64,000 nucleotides of DNA from Kribbella antiqua (lineage in GTDB: Bacteria; Actinomycetota; Actinomycetes; Propionibacteriales; Kribbellaceae). Positions 23,901-32,457 of this stretch are shown in pieces. A program made the translations under genes and the position numbers. The stretch spans positions 1 through 64,000 of the forward strand of contig NZ_SLWR01000007.1 in NCBI RefSeq assembly GCF_004345665.1, in the 5' to 3' direction. Under the pieces are notes generated by a model that was not told the origin of the DNA, made no database searches, and worked only from the letters and a program-made list of their open reading frames with translations. Positions within the stretch are counted from its first letter, which is position 1; each line of letters starts with the position of its first letter.

Positions 23901-25007
23901 GTTGATGGCCGCGTTCACGTCGGCGTTGGCCTGATGTCCGCAGGCCACGCACCGGAAGACCGCTTGGTTCTCGCGGTTCTCCGGTGCGCGATGCCCGCAG
24001 ACGCTACAGGTCTGCGACGTGTACGCGGGGCTGATTTTCTCGACCCGGCCCGGCGCCTTGTCCTCCAGCCGGGTCACCAGTTGGCCCCAGCCGTTGGCCA
24101 GGATGCCGCGGTTGAGCCCGGCCTTGGCGCGGCGTCGGTTCGCCAGGTAGGCACCCGGTCGTGCGGGGTCGGGCTTCGGCTTCGGGCGACGCGTCATCTG
24201 AGGGATGCGCAGGTCCTCGACGCGGACGACGTCGTACCGTCGGGCGAGGTCGGTGCTGGTCTTTTCCACCCAGTCCTTGCGCCGGTCGCCGGCTCGGGCC
24301 CGCAGTTTCGCGATCGCAGCCTTCACCTTCAGGCGCCGCTGCGAGCCACGGCGGCACCGGGCCAGGCGACGCTGCAGTTGCTTCAGTCGGACCTGTTCCC
24401 GGTCCGACAGCCCGGGGCAGGCCAGAAGTTCCCCGGTGGACAGGGCCGCCGAGACGGTGACGCCCCGGTCTACGCCGACGACCTCGCCGGTATCCGGCGC
24501 GGGGATCGGCTCCGGGATGACGGCGAACGCGATATGCCAGCGACCCGCACGGTCGCAAGTGATGCGGTAGGACTTCGCGTCGGGGATCGCACGGGACAGC
24601 CGGACCTTCACCCAGCCGACCTTCGGCACCAGCACCCGCGCCCGCTTCCGGTTCAGCTGCTCAACCCGGGACGCTTGCGGGCCGACGATCCGGATCCCTT
24701 CGTGCAGACCGGCCTTGCGCCAGGTCGGTCGCCGGTGGGTGCCGGCATAGAAGTTCCTGACGGCCTGGTCGAAATCCCGCAACGCCTGCTGTTGCACGGT
24801 CTGCGATCCGGCACGCAGCCAGCCGAATGCGGCTCGGGCTTCGGTCAACTGCCGTGCCTGCTCGACATACCCCGGTGTCGCGGCTTTGTCGCGGGTCCAC
24901 ATCGACCACTGCTCCAGCGCCAGGTTCCACACGTACCGGGCGTGCCTGCACTGCTCCAGCAACGCAGCTTCCTGCGCAGGAGTCGGGTACATCCGGAACC
25001 GGGACAC
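23811..25007 (-). CDS. tnpB: RNA-guided endonuclease TnpB
   Basis: 398 residues with an intact RuvC active site: Asp180 in VVGVDRGVTVSA, Glu264 in VVRVEDLRIP and Asp363 in HQANADVNAAINIA. The zinc ribbon is CSVCGH and FRCVACGH (Cys334, 337, 353, 356). The N-terminal VSRFRMYPTPAQEAALLEQC is the usual OrfB_IS605 start; GTG 25007 was chosen for this reason, and a longer frame reaches 25127. TnpB proteins cut DNA matching the guide of their omega-RNA next to a TAM, which promotes retention of the transposon. No premature stops or lost catalytic residues are visible, so the enzyme may be active. Confidence 0.9.
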   Translation of the reverse strand: MSRFRMYPTPAQEAALLEQCRHARYVWNLALEQWSMWTRDKAATPGYVEQARQLTEARAAFGWLRAGSQTVQQQALRDFDQAVRNFYAGTHRRPTWRKAGLHEGIRIVGPQASRVEQLNRKRARVLVPKVGWVKVRLSRAIPDAKSYRITCDRAGRWHIAFAVIPEPIPAPDTGEVVGVDRGVTVSAALSTGELLACPGLSDREQVRLKQLQRRLARCRRGSQRRLKVKAAIAKLRARAGDRRKDWVEKTSTDLARRYDVVRVEDLRIPQMTRRPKPKPDPARPGAYLANRRRAKAGLNRGILANGWGQLVTRLEDKAPGRVEKISPAYTSQTCSVCGHRAPENRENQAVFRCVACGHQANADVNAAINIAAGRAVSARRATPPRVSPKREPQLATSA

Positions 25008-25111
25008 GCCACCTACCCAATCAGCTGCGACCGACAATCCCTGATCATCGAAGGGAGGCAATCGCGGATCCAGCCCACCCCGAAAGACAGGGTTCCCCCG
25101 CGACCAATCCG

Positions 25112-26704
25112 ATGAACCACCATCCACCCAGTCCGGTCGGCCGTGTGCTCACGGTCGTCCTGGGTGCGCTGCCGTTCACCGTGATCACCCTGCTCGTCTT
25201 CAACCACTGGGGTCCGCTGGAGCGCTGGGACCTCTCCGTCGCCGCCCGCGCCGCGTCGTACGGCGCTGCGCACGAGAGCATGGTCGATACCTGGCAGGTG
25301 ATCGGCGCGATCGTGATCCCGTGGACCTCCCGTGCGGTGATCGTGATCGTGGCGGCCTACCTCTGGCAACGCCGGGCTCGGTCGCTGACGATCTGGCTGC
25401 TGGTCACAGCCGGTGCCGAACTCGGGCTGGTCCAGGCGGTGAAGCACATCTTCGACCGGCCCCGTCCGGCTCAGATGCTGGTCGAGAACGACGGCTGGTC
25501 GTACGTCTCGGGTCACGCCACCGCCGCATTCGTGATGGCCGGCGCGCTGGGCGTCGTACTGCCGTCCGTCCGGGGATGGCGGCGGCGGTTCCGGCTGCTG
25601 GTGATGCTGCCGACGATCGCGGTGGTGTGGATCGCATCGGCCGACCGGATCGCGCTGAACGTGCACTACGTGTCGGACGTGCTCGGCGGCTGGGCGCTCG
25701 GGCTGGCCATCCTGACCGCGACGTCGATCGGCTTCGGTCTCCGGCCCGGCTTGCGGCGACGGCGTCGCCGTACGCCCGTGGATGAGAACGGTACGACGGT
25801 TCCGCCGCGGGCTGCGGTGATCGTGAACCCGATCAAGGTGGGCGACGGGGTGGCGTTCCGGCGAAAGGTGACCCGGGCGCTCGCCGTACGCGGGTTCGAC
25901 GATCCGCTCTGGCTGGAGACGCGCGAGGACGACGCCGGGAACGCGATGGCGAAGCGGGCGATCGAGAACGAGTCGGACCTGGTGCTGGTGGCGGGAGGCG
26001 ACGGTACGGTCCGGGTGGTGTGCGCGGCGCTGGCGCACACCGAGATCCCGGTCGGGGTGATCCCGGCGGGCACCGGCAACCTGCTGGCCCGGAACCTGCA
26101 TATCCCGCTGGACCTGGACGACGCGCTGGAGCGGGTCCTGGAGGGCCGGGACCGCCGGATCGACCTGGTCCAGGTGCACGGCGACGACCTGGACACCGAC
26201 CGGTTCGCGGTGATGGCCGGGCTTGGGCTGGACGCCGCCATCATCTCGGGCGCGCCGCCGCATCTGAAGAAGCAGATCGGTTGGACGGCGTACATCGTCT
26301 CGGCGGCGAAGAACATCAACCACCCCTCGGTGAGAGTCCAGATCACGCTGGACGACGAGGAGCCGATGGATCGCCGGGTCCGGACCGTGGTGATCGGCAA
26401 CGTGGGCATGTTGCAGGCGAACATCCCGCTGCTGCCGGACGCACGGCCCGACGACGGCCTGCTCGACGTGGTGGTGATCGCGCCGCGGCGGGTCACGCAG
26501 TGGCCGATCGTGGCCTGGCGCCTGATGACGCGGACGACGCGTCACGACATGTACGTCGAGCGGTTCACCGGCCACAAGGTGGAGATCGTCGCGGCGGTGG
26601 ACGTCCAGCGCCAACTGGACGGCGACCCGATCGGTCCCGGCCGCTCCCTCAGCGCCGAAATCGAAGCCGGTGCGCTGGTCGCCCGGGTCCCGAAGCGTCG
26701 TTAG
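25112..26704 (+). CDS. PAP2 phosphatase - diacylglycerol kinase fusion
   Basis: A 530-residue bifunctional lipid protein. Residues 1-215 are a membrane PAP2 domain with KHIFDRPRP, WSYVSGHATA and ADRIALNVHYVSDVLGG (the Lys/Arg, Ser-Gly-His and Arg-His-Asp motifs of phosphatidate phosphatases). Residues about 235-530 are a DAGK/LCB5 catalytic domain with AVIVNPIKVGD, VLVAGGDGTVRVV and GVIPAGTGNLLARNL. One half would remove and the other add a phosphate on lipid substrates. ATG 25112 gives MNHHPPSPVG directly before the first helix. The 3' end overlaps the convergent DUF4446 gene by 4 bp. Confidence 0.92.
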   Translation: MNHHPPSPVGRVLTVVLGALPFTVITLLVFNHWGPLERWDLSVAARAASYGAAHESMVDTWQVIGAIVIPWTSRAVIVIVAAYLWQRRARSLTIWLLVTAGAELGLVQAVKHIFDRPRPAQMLVENDGWSYVSGHATAAFVMAGALGVVLPSVRGWRRRFRLLVMLPTIAVVWIASADRIALNVHYVSDVLGGWALGLAILTATSIGFGLRPGLRRRRRRTPVDENGTTVPPRAAVIVNPIKVGDGVAFRRKVTRALAVRGFDDPLWLETREDDAGNAMAKRAIENESDLVLVAGGDGTVRVVCAALAHTEIPVGVIPAGTGNLLARNLHIPLDLDDALERVLEGRDRRIDLVQVHGDDLDTDRFAVMAGLGLDAAIISGAPPHLKKQIGWTAYIVSAAKNINHPSVRVQITLDDEEPMDRRVRTVVIGNVGMLQANIPLLPDARPDDGLLDVVVIAPRRVTQWPIVAWRLMTRTTRHDMYVERFTGHKVEIVAAVDVQRQLDGDPIGPGRSLSAEIEAGALVARVPKRR

Positions 26705-27195
26705 CCCTCGACTGTTGGGCCGGATTCCTTCCGGAGGGTTTCGATCGCCTCGTCCTCTTCCGGGGACAGCTTCGACTCGCTCGCGAACGCCCGGATCTCC
26801 TTGGCGTACGTACGCGCGTCCGCCCGGCTGTTGATCGACGTCAGTACGACGCCGTCGCCGTTGTCGTCCAGCAGCGCCATCGACCAGGACAACTTGCCGC
26901 CGGTGTCGCCGAAAGCGTCGTACCGGACGACGGCCAGGTGCTGGAGGGTCTCCCGCAGCTCGCCGCGGGTGACCTCGAGGTCTTTGCCCAGCTTGCGCAG
27001 CTCGGACCGCACCGTGCCCTGCTTGGGCTCCGGCTGTTGCGCCTGCGGCTCCGGCTCGGGGGTGGGTGTCGCGGGCAGGTTGGCCGACTTGGACGTGCCG
27101 GACTGAGCTCGGAGGGCCTGGATGGCGAACACCAGGGCGAGCACCGCCACGAACAGGGCGGCGATCCCGAAGGCACCGGCTAACGTCGAAGACAC
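26701..27195 (-). CDS. DUF4446 family membrane-anchored protein
   Basis: 164 residues: an N-terminal hydrophobic helix (residues about 5-28), a Pro/Glu/Gln-rich linker (about 40-60), a short coiled coil (SELRKLGKDLEVTRGELRETL) and the DUF4446 core VVRYDAFGDTGGKLSWSMALLDDNGDGVVLTSI, followed by ADARTYAKEI and LSPEEDEAI. The family is widespread in Gram-positive bacteria and has no assigned function. The GTG start is 121 bp from the divergent larB. Confidence 0.85.
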   Translation of the reverse strand: MSSTLAGAFGIAALFVAVLALVFAIQALRAQSGTSKSANLPATPTPEPEPQAQQPEPKQGTVRSELRKLGKDLEVTRGELRETLQHLAVVRYDAFGDTGGKLSWSMALLDDNGDGVVLTSINSRADARTYAKEIRAFASESKLSPEEDEAIETLRKESGPTVEG

Positions 27196-27316
27196 GCACG
27201 GAAGCCTAAAGCATCGGCCATCATGCCTGAGTATTCAAGCGATTGCGTAGAGTGGCGAACGGTGTTCTCGGTGGACCGGCGAGGTGGTGTCCGCGCAGGC
27301 CACGTAGATTCACGGC

Positions 27317-28033
27317 GTGACACATTTGCCTGACCAAGGTCCTCAACCGGGCGTCCATGATCTGGGATACGCGCGGCTCGACACCGATCGGCTGGAGCGG
27401 ACCGGCGACGCTGAGGTCGTCTACGGCGCCGGCAAGACCCCTGCCCAGGTGGTGGAGCTCTTGCGGACTCTCCACGCCACGCACCCGTCTCACGCCATAC
27501 TGGCGACCAGGCTGACGGTGGAGGCGCAGGAGGCCGTTGCTGACGCGCTGCCGTCCGCTGTGATCGACCCGGTCGGGCGTACGGCGGTCGTCGGCCAGCC
27601 GCCGGCACTGCGGGGGACTGTGGCGGTGGTGTCGGCTGGCACGTCGGACGCTCCGGTGGCTGCCGAGGCGGCGACTACCGCGTGGGTGTTCGGCGCTGAG
27701 GTGGATCTGATCACTGATGTGGGTGTGGCGGGGCTGCACCGGGTGATGGGGGTCCGCGAGCGGCTGGACGCGGCGGACTGCCTCATCGTGGTGGCGGGCA
27801 TGGAGGGTGCCTTGCCGAGTGTCGTGGGCGGTCTGGTCGGCGTACCGCTGGTCGCCGTACCGACGTCGGTTGGGTACGGCGCTTCGTTCGGTGGCGTGGC
27901 GGCGCTGCTCGGGATGCTGAACTCCTGCGCGCCGGGTGTCACCGTGGTGAACATCGACAACGGCTTCGGAGCCGGTGTCTTCGCCGCCCGGGTGGCGCGC
28001 CAGTCGGTCCCACGCGAGACCAAGGAGTCTTGA
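27317..28033 (+). CDS. larB: Nickel-pincer cofactor biosynthesis protein LarB
   Basis: 238 residues related to AIR carboxylase/PurE. LarB carboxylates and hydrolyses nicotinic acid adenine dinucleotide to start synthesis of the nickel-pincer nucleotide. Family motifs are VVYGAGKTPAQVVELLRTL, VAVVSAGTSDAPVAAEAA, DLITDVGVAGLHRVM, VVAGMEGALPSVVGGLVGVPLVAVPTSVGYGASFGG and NSCAPGVTVVNIDNGFGAG. It is followed with a TGATG overlap by larC. Neither larE nor a recognisable LarA-type racemase lies in the window. Confidence 0.93.
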   Translation: MTHLPDQGPQPGVHDLGYARLDTDRLERTGDAEVVYGAGKTPAQVVELLRTLHATHPSHAILATRLTVEAQEAVADALPSAVIDPVGRTAVVGQPPALRGTVAVVSAGTSDAPVAAEAATTAWVFGAEVDLITDVGVAGLHRVMGVRERLDAADCLIVVAGMEGALPSVVGGLVGVPLVAVPTSVGYGASFGGVAALLGMLNSCAPGVTVVNIDNGFGAGVFAARVARQSVPRETKES

Positions 28034-29460
28034 TGAGGATCGCCTGGATCGACTGCTCCGCCGGCGCCTCCGGCGACATGCTCCTAGGCGCCTTCCTCGA
28101 CGCCGGCGCAGACCTGACCACCGTCAACGCCGCCGTCGCCGCCGTCGACGCCAGCCTCTCGGTCACCGTCGAGCGAACCTCTCGCCACCAAATAGCCGCC
28201 ACCAAAGCCACCGTCCGGGTCGATGGCACACCGCACCCGGAGAACTTCCCCGCCGCGGGCCACGGTCACGGGCACGCCGAGGAGCCCGCGGCTGACGCCG
28301 CCGGCCTGGCTGGGGGCGAGCAGGAAAGGGGTGCCGCCAGTACGGCGGCGTCAGCCGGCAGCACCGAACTGGAGCGCGGCGACCTCACCACCCCGTCCCT
28401 CACCCCGAGCGCCGGGGAGCGGAGCTCCGAGGCCGTTGGGCATGGGCACGGTCATGGTCACGGCGATGAGGCCGGTCACTCTCATGGCGAGACGCGGGCT
28501 TGGGCTGAGGTGCGGCGGTTGCTTGAGGGTGCTGAGTTGAGTGACGCCGTGCGGGCTCGGGCTCTGGATACGTTTGCTCGGTTGGCTCGGGCTGAGGCTG
28601 CGGCGCATGGGGTGGAGCCGGATGCGGTGCACTTTCACGAGGTGGGGGCGCTGGACGCGATTGCGGACATCGTCGGCGTCGCCGCTGCCTCGGTGTCGCT
28701 CGAGCTCGACCGGATCGTGGTTTCCACCATTGCCCTCGGCGGCGGCCGCCAGGTTCGCGGCCAGCACGGCGGCATCCCGGTCCCCGGTCCCGCCGTGCTC
28801 CACCTGCTGTCCGAGGCGGATGCGCCGGTCTTCGGCGGCATAGCGCCGTACGAGATGACCACTCCGACCGGTGCGGCGCTGCTGGCTTCGCTTGCGGACG
28901 AGTTCGGCCCACTGCCCCATCTGCGGATCGAGCAGACCGGGGTGGGAGCGGGCGGCCGCGACCCGGTCGAGGTGCCGAACGTCGTACGCGTCGTGGTGGG
29001 TGAGTCGGTCGAGGGCTCGTCCAGCGAACTCGTGTACGAGACCAACGTCGACGACCTGGATCCACGGATCTGGCCGCAGGTCCTGGCCCGGCTGATGGAA
29101 GCCGGCGCCGCGGACGCCTGGCTGACTCCCATCCTGATGAAGAAGGGCCGTCCCGCGCACACCCTGTCAGTCCTCGTCGGCAGCGCGAACGCCGAAGTGG
29201 TCCGCTCGGTCATCCTCTCCGAGACCTCCGCGATCGGGCTGCGGGAGTTCGGCATCCGCAAGCACGCCGCGGACCGCGAGTTCGCCAGCGTGTACGTCGA
29301 CGGCCAGCGCATCCACGTCAAGATTGCCCGGTACGGCGGTCAGGTCGTCAACGTCCAGCCCGAGTACGACGATGTGGCGGCCGCGGCCACGGCGCTGAGC
29401 AAGCCGGTGAAGACCATCCTCGCCAAGGCGATCGCCGCCGGCCACGAACTCTGGGGCTAG
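28033..29460 (+). CDS. larC: Nickel-pincer cofactor biosynthesis protein LarC
   Basis: A 475-residue CTP-dependent nickel insertase. The N-terminal RIAWIDCSAGASGDMLLGAFLDAGAD and C-terminal YETNVDDLDPRIWPQVLARLMEAGAADAWLTPILMKKGRPAHTLSVL are family hallmarks. Between residues about 77 and 155 is a low-complexity metal-store segment with HGHGHAEE and HGHGHGHGDEAGHSHG. Unlike the Lactobacillus gene, which needs a ribosomal frameshift (LarC1/LarC2), this is one uninterrupted frame. ATG 28033 with upstream AAGGAG is preferred over TTG 28030. It converges on and overlaps the cupin gene by 4 bp. Confidence 0.93.
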   Translation: MRIAWIDCSAGASGDMLLGAFLDAGADLTTVNAAVAAVDASLSVTVERTSRHQIAATKATVRVDGTPHPENFPAAGHGHGHAEEPAADAAGLAGGEQERGAASTAASAGSTELERGDLTTPSLTPSAGERSSEAVGHGHGHGHGDEAGHSHGETRAWAEVRRLLEGAELSDAVRARALDTFARLARAEAAAHGVEPDAVHFHEVGALDAIADIVGVAAASVSLELDRIVVSTIALGGGRQVRGQHGGIPVPGPAVLHLLSEADAPVFGGIAPYEMTTPTGAALLASLADEFGPLPHLRIEQTGVGAGGRDPVEVPNVVRVVVGESVEGSSSELVYETNVDDLDPRIWPQVLARLMEAGAADAWLTPILMKKGRPAHTLSVLVGSANAEVVRSVILSETSAIGLREFGIRKHAADREFASVYVDGQRIHVKIARYGGQVVNVQPEYDDVAAAATALSKPVKTILAKAIAAGHELWG

Positions 29461-29774
29461 CGGCCGCTGTAGGCAGGCGCGAAGAACACCAGCAGCGCCA
29501 GATCTTCGGTGATGTCGGTGAAGCGGTGTTCTTCCTCGGCCGCCACGAACAGGACGTCGCCCGGACCGACCAGTTCGGTCCCGGTCGGCGTCACCAGGGT
29601 CGCCCGCCCGGCCGTCACGACGTAGATCTCGTCCTCGTGGTGCGGCGCCTGGTCGTCGACGCCGCCGGCAGGAATCGAGTAGGTGCCGACGGACAGCGAG
29701 TCGGTGCGTAGATGCTCGGCGAAATGGTTCGGCCCGTCAGGTGTGAAACCGCCCGCCCCCACCAGTTTCTTCAC
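29457..29774 (-). CDS. Small cupin-domain protein
   Basis: A 105-residue single cupin barrel with VGTYSIPAGGVDDQAPHHEDEIYVVTAGRATLV (metal-ligand HxH and Glu) and GDVLFVAAEEEHRFTDI (second His). It probably binds a metal and a small ligand. It is the last gene of an operon with the two glycosyltransferases, starting at GTG 29774 with a 4-bp overlap with the preceding gene. Its 3' end overlaps larC on the other strand. Confidence 0.85.
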   Translation of the reverse strand: MKKLVGAGGFTPDGPNHFAEHLRTDSLSVGTYSIPAGGVDDQAPHHEDEIYVVTAGRATLVTPTGTELVGPGDVLFVAAEEEHRFTDITEDLALLVFFAPAYSGR

Positions 29775-31315
29775 GCGCCGAGATTAGCCTTCTCCGGCAC
29801 GGCTTTCTGTTTGCGGCGGGGCCAGTCGTACGGCCACCACTGCGCACCACCGCGACGGGCCCACACGATCAGGCCGATCAGTACGGCGAGCTCGATCGCC
29901 GGACAAATCGTGTCCCGCAGCCGCGCGCTGAAGAACTCCAGCGAGTCGGACAAACTCGCCGCCACCTGCCGCGCGTTCGGATCTCGCCCGGGCACATAGG
30001 CGATCGCGAGCATCGTCGTCCGCACCACCATCAACCCATCCACCTTCGACGCCGCCACCGCGGCCAGCGCGACCCAGGCGATCAGGTCGTACCAGGGCAG
30101 CGAGTACATCGCGGTCAGGATCCACGCGATCGCATAGATCGCGGTGTACCGGATCGCGGCCGGCGTCGGGTCGTCGGGATGCGTCTGCGGCACGATCGAC
30201 TTCGGGAAGACCTGCGTCAGCAGGATCGCGACCATGATGAGCCCGACCCACGCGAGGATCGCCAGGACCGTCCGCACCAGCCCGTTCGGCAGGAACAGCG
30301 TGAAGAAGCTCAGCAGCACCTTGTGCGGCGTGCCGGTGGAGATGAACGACGTCTGCGAGCGGGCCTGCTGGAACGCCTGCAGGCCGACGACGGCGTACAG
30401 ACCACCCATGGCGAGCGCGCCGCCGCCACAGAAGATCAAAGCCTTACGGCGATCCGCCCGCAGCGCCCACAGCATCGCCACCCCGACCAGGCCGATGGAC
30501 AGCTTGGTACAGCCCGCGACGCCGAGCAGGATGCCGGCCAAGAACACGTGCCGCCGGAACAGTACGAGCGCGATCACCGCGAACATCACCGCGATCGCGT
30601 CGTTGTGGGCACCGGCCAGCACCGTCCACAGGATCAGCGGGTTCGCCAGGCCGAGCATGATCACCCGGCGCTTGTTCGGCAGGTTCGGCCCGACCAGCTT
30701 CATCAGCAGCAGGCCCGTCACGACCAGGCTGATCGCGACGGACAGCTGCAGCATCCACACGGTCAGCTGGATCGAGTCGCCGCCGATCAGCGACGAGATC
30801 CACTGGATCCAGGTGGCGATCGGCCCGTAGACACTCTTCGCGCCCTGCCACGGCCGCTCGGTCGCCGCGATCACCGGGTCATAGCCGAGCCGGATGGTGT
30901 CCGCCGGCGCGGTCGTGTACGGGTTGCCGCCGAGCGACATGATCCGCCCGTACGCCGCGTAGATCAGGACGTCGCCGGACGCCATCGGCGGGACCAGCGT
31001 GATGGCCGCCGTCGTACCGATGCCTAGGGCAACCAATCGGTCGATCCGCGGCGCCCAGCCGAGTTTGAGCGCCTTGGTGGCGAGGAAGACGCCGTACCCG
31101 CCGAGGAGGATGCCGACGTACACCAGCGTGGTGACGAGCCAGTCGTTCGGCTTCGTGTCGAACCAGTACGACGGCAGCCACGCGTGCCGGTTGGTCAGGG
31201 TCAGCACCACCACGGACGGGCCGAGCAGGCCGGCGGCGACGATCAGCGCCGTACAAGCGAGGTAGAGAGCGACCGCGCGGCGACCGTAACGGTCTGCCAA
31301 ATCAACGGGGCTCAT
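29771..31315 (-). CDS. GT-C polyprenol-phosphomannose-dependent mannosyltransferase (GT87/MptB-like)
   Basis: A 514-residue polytopic membrane enzyme with at least ten hydrophobic helices. SGDVLIYAAYGRIMSLGGNPYTTAP and WQGAKSVYGPIATWIQWIS in the first extracytoplasmic loop are characteristic of the actinobacterial alpha-mannosyltransferases that use polyprenyl-phosphomannose; SLPWYDLIAWVAL occurs near the end. The gene overlaps the upstream GT2 (ATGA) and the downstream cupin (GTGA). It probably extends a cell-envelope mannan or lipoglycan. Confidence 0.85.
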   Translation of the reverse strand: MSPVDLADRYGRRAVALYLACTALIVAAGLLGPSVVVLTLTNRHAWLPSYWFDTKPNDWLVTTLVYVGILLGGYGVFLATKALKLGWAPRIDRLVALGIGTTAAITLVPPMASGDVLIYAAYGRIMSLGGNPYTTAPADTIRLGYDPVIAATERPWQGAKSVYGPIATWIQWISSLIGGDSIQLTVWMLQLSVAISLVVTGLLLMKLVGPNLPNKRRVIMLGLANPLILWTVLAGAHNDAIAVMFAVIALVLFRRHVFLAGILLGVAGCTKLSIGLVGVAMLWALRADRRKALIFCGGGALAMGGLYAVVGLQAFQQARSQTSFISTGTPHKVLLSFFTLFLPNGLVRTVLAILAWVGLIMVAILLTQVFPKSIVPQTHPDDPTPAAIRYTAIYAIAWILTAMYSLPWYDLIAWVALAAVAASKVDGLMVVRTTMLAIAYVPGRDPNARQVAASLSDSLEFFSARLRDTICPAIELAVLIGLIVWARRGGAQWWPYDWPRRKQKAVPEKANLGA

Positions 31316-32100
31316 TGCGCGGACTTCCGCGGGAACAGGCTGCGCAGCGACGGGCCGGCGTTGGCAGGCAGGGCGTTGCGGGCGATGAGGGCGCGGCGGA
31401 CATGCAGGTACTGCTTGGCGCGGTGCAGTTGACCGCGCAGGTCAGTCCCGGTGGCGCGATGCCGTACGTCGATCGGCACCTCGAGGATGCGGAACCCCTT
31501 GCGGCCTAGGTCGATGCTCAGCGACGTCTCGACCCCGAACCCGGGCGCGAGCGGCACGGCAGCGTCGAACGCCGTACGAGTGAGGCAGCGCTGACCGGAC
31601 AGCGGCTGCTCCGGCGCCCAGCCGGTGGCCTCCTCGATCCCGGCCCGAGCGAGCTTGACCACGAAGCCGTGACCGCCGGCCTTCGACCCGTCGGCCCTGA
31701 GCTGCGCGGGCAGCGTGCCGATGGTCATGTCGGCCGCGCCGGTCTGCACCGGCGCGATCAGCGGCGCCGCCGCGGTCGCGGAGTCGGTCAGGTCCGCGTC
31801 CAGGAAGAGCAGGTGCCGCGCGCGGGCGCCGTCGCGCTCCGCGACCGCGGCCGCGCCGGTCTCCATCGCCGCCGCCTTGCCCCGGTTCCGCTCGTGCCGT
31901 ACGACGACCGCGCCGGCGCGTTCGGCGGCTTCCGCCGTACCGTCCGTGGAGCCGTCGTCGACCACCACGACCAGGTCCACGCCGATGATCTTGTGGACCG
32001 CGTCGACCGTGGCCGCGATCCGCTCCGCCTCGTCCTTCGCCGGAATGACACAGGCGACGGCACGCTCGAAGGGCTCGGAGTTCAGGTCATGACCGGACAC
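31312..32100 (-). CDS. Family 2 glycosyltransferase, polyprenyl-phosphate sugar synthase-like
   Basis: 262 residues of GT-A fold. VACVIPAKDEAERIAATVDAV is the entry strand, DLVVVVDDGSTDGTAEAAERAG binds the nucleotide, HLLFLDADLTD is the DxD metal motif, and PLSGQRCLTRTAFDAAVPL marks the acceptor side. GTG 32100 was chosen because the fold begins immediately after it; the open frame upstream runs into a dispersed palindromic repeat. The enzyme could make the lipid-phosphate sugar consumed by the GT-C enzyme with which it overlaps. Confidence 0.85.
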   Translation of the reverse strand: MSGHDLNSEPFERAVACVIPAKDEAERIAATVDAVHKIIGVDLVVVVDDGSTDGTAEAAERAGAVVVRHERNRGKAAAMETGAAAVAERDGARARHLLFLDADLTDSATAAAPLIAPVQTGAADMTIGTLPAQLRADGSKAGGHGFVVKLARAGIEEATGWAPEQPLSGQRCLTRTAFDAAVPLAPGFGVETSLSIDLGRKGFRILEVPIDVRHRATGTDLRGQLHRAKQYLHVRRALIARNALPANAGPSLRSLFPRKSAQ

Positions 32101-32192
32101 GGACGGAAGCCTAGTTCCTCCCCAGCCAAGAGACGTCCTCAGTGCCCGCCCCTGTGGATATCTCGTCCTTTCGTACGACGCCGCGCCGGCAG

Positions 32193-32282
32193 CCATTTGA
32201 TGGGTCCACCCGTCAAATGGCGGGTTCCCCGCCCGCATACGGCGGGGGAACCCACAAGCTGGTGGGTGAACCCATCAAATGG
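32193..32282. repeat. Dispersed ~90-bp palindromic element, copy B
   Basis: Starts CCATTTGATGGGT and ends ACCCATCAAATGG, a perfect 13-bp terminal inverted repeat. Inside are a first hairpin CCATTTGA / TCAAATGG, a second GGGTTCCCCGCC / GGCGGGGGAACCC, and the linker ACAAGCTGGTGGGT. It lies between divergent gene starts, so it is not merely a terminator. It is the most symmetric of the three copies. Confidence 0.85.
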
Positions 32283-32457
32283 CGTGGGGCAGGTCGGGCG
32301 CGGGGGCGCCGCACGGGCGAGGTCGGCCGGGGCGGCTCCGGGGGTCGGCCAGGGGGTGGGGGATATCGGCCAGGTGGCAGATGTTCGGGGGCGGGGGGCG
32401 CGACAGGATTCAGGTAAGCGGACGCCGAGGGGGTGTCCCGGAACCGGAGGTACTGAG

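Larger units (their letters stand above)
23771..25030 (-). mobile_element. IS200/IS605-type tnpB-only element
   Basis: A solitary TnpB gene followed by a typical right end. Read on the minus strand this has a CCCCAC-N10-GTGGG-like hairpin and the terminal GGGGAGGACGTCAA, ending at 23771 by analogy with ISDra2-like elements whose right end closes with TCAA. The left boundary is not resolved; it must lie upstream of 25007 and before the PAP2 gene start at 25112. No TnpA transposase is present, so the element is not autonomously mobile. Confidence 0.6.

Noticed and set aside
25013..27199. 728-codon open frame on the minus strand opposite the PAP2-DAGK gene
   Set aside because: It lacks any family feature; the plus-strand frame has clear PAP2 and DAGK motifs.
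31669..32457. N-terminal extension of the RibD-type protein back to 31669
   Set aside because: The extension lies antisense to the GT2 gene and through a dispersed repeat; the strong GGAGG before ATG 32458 marks the true start.
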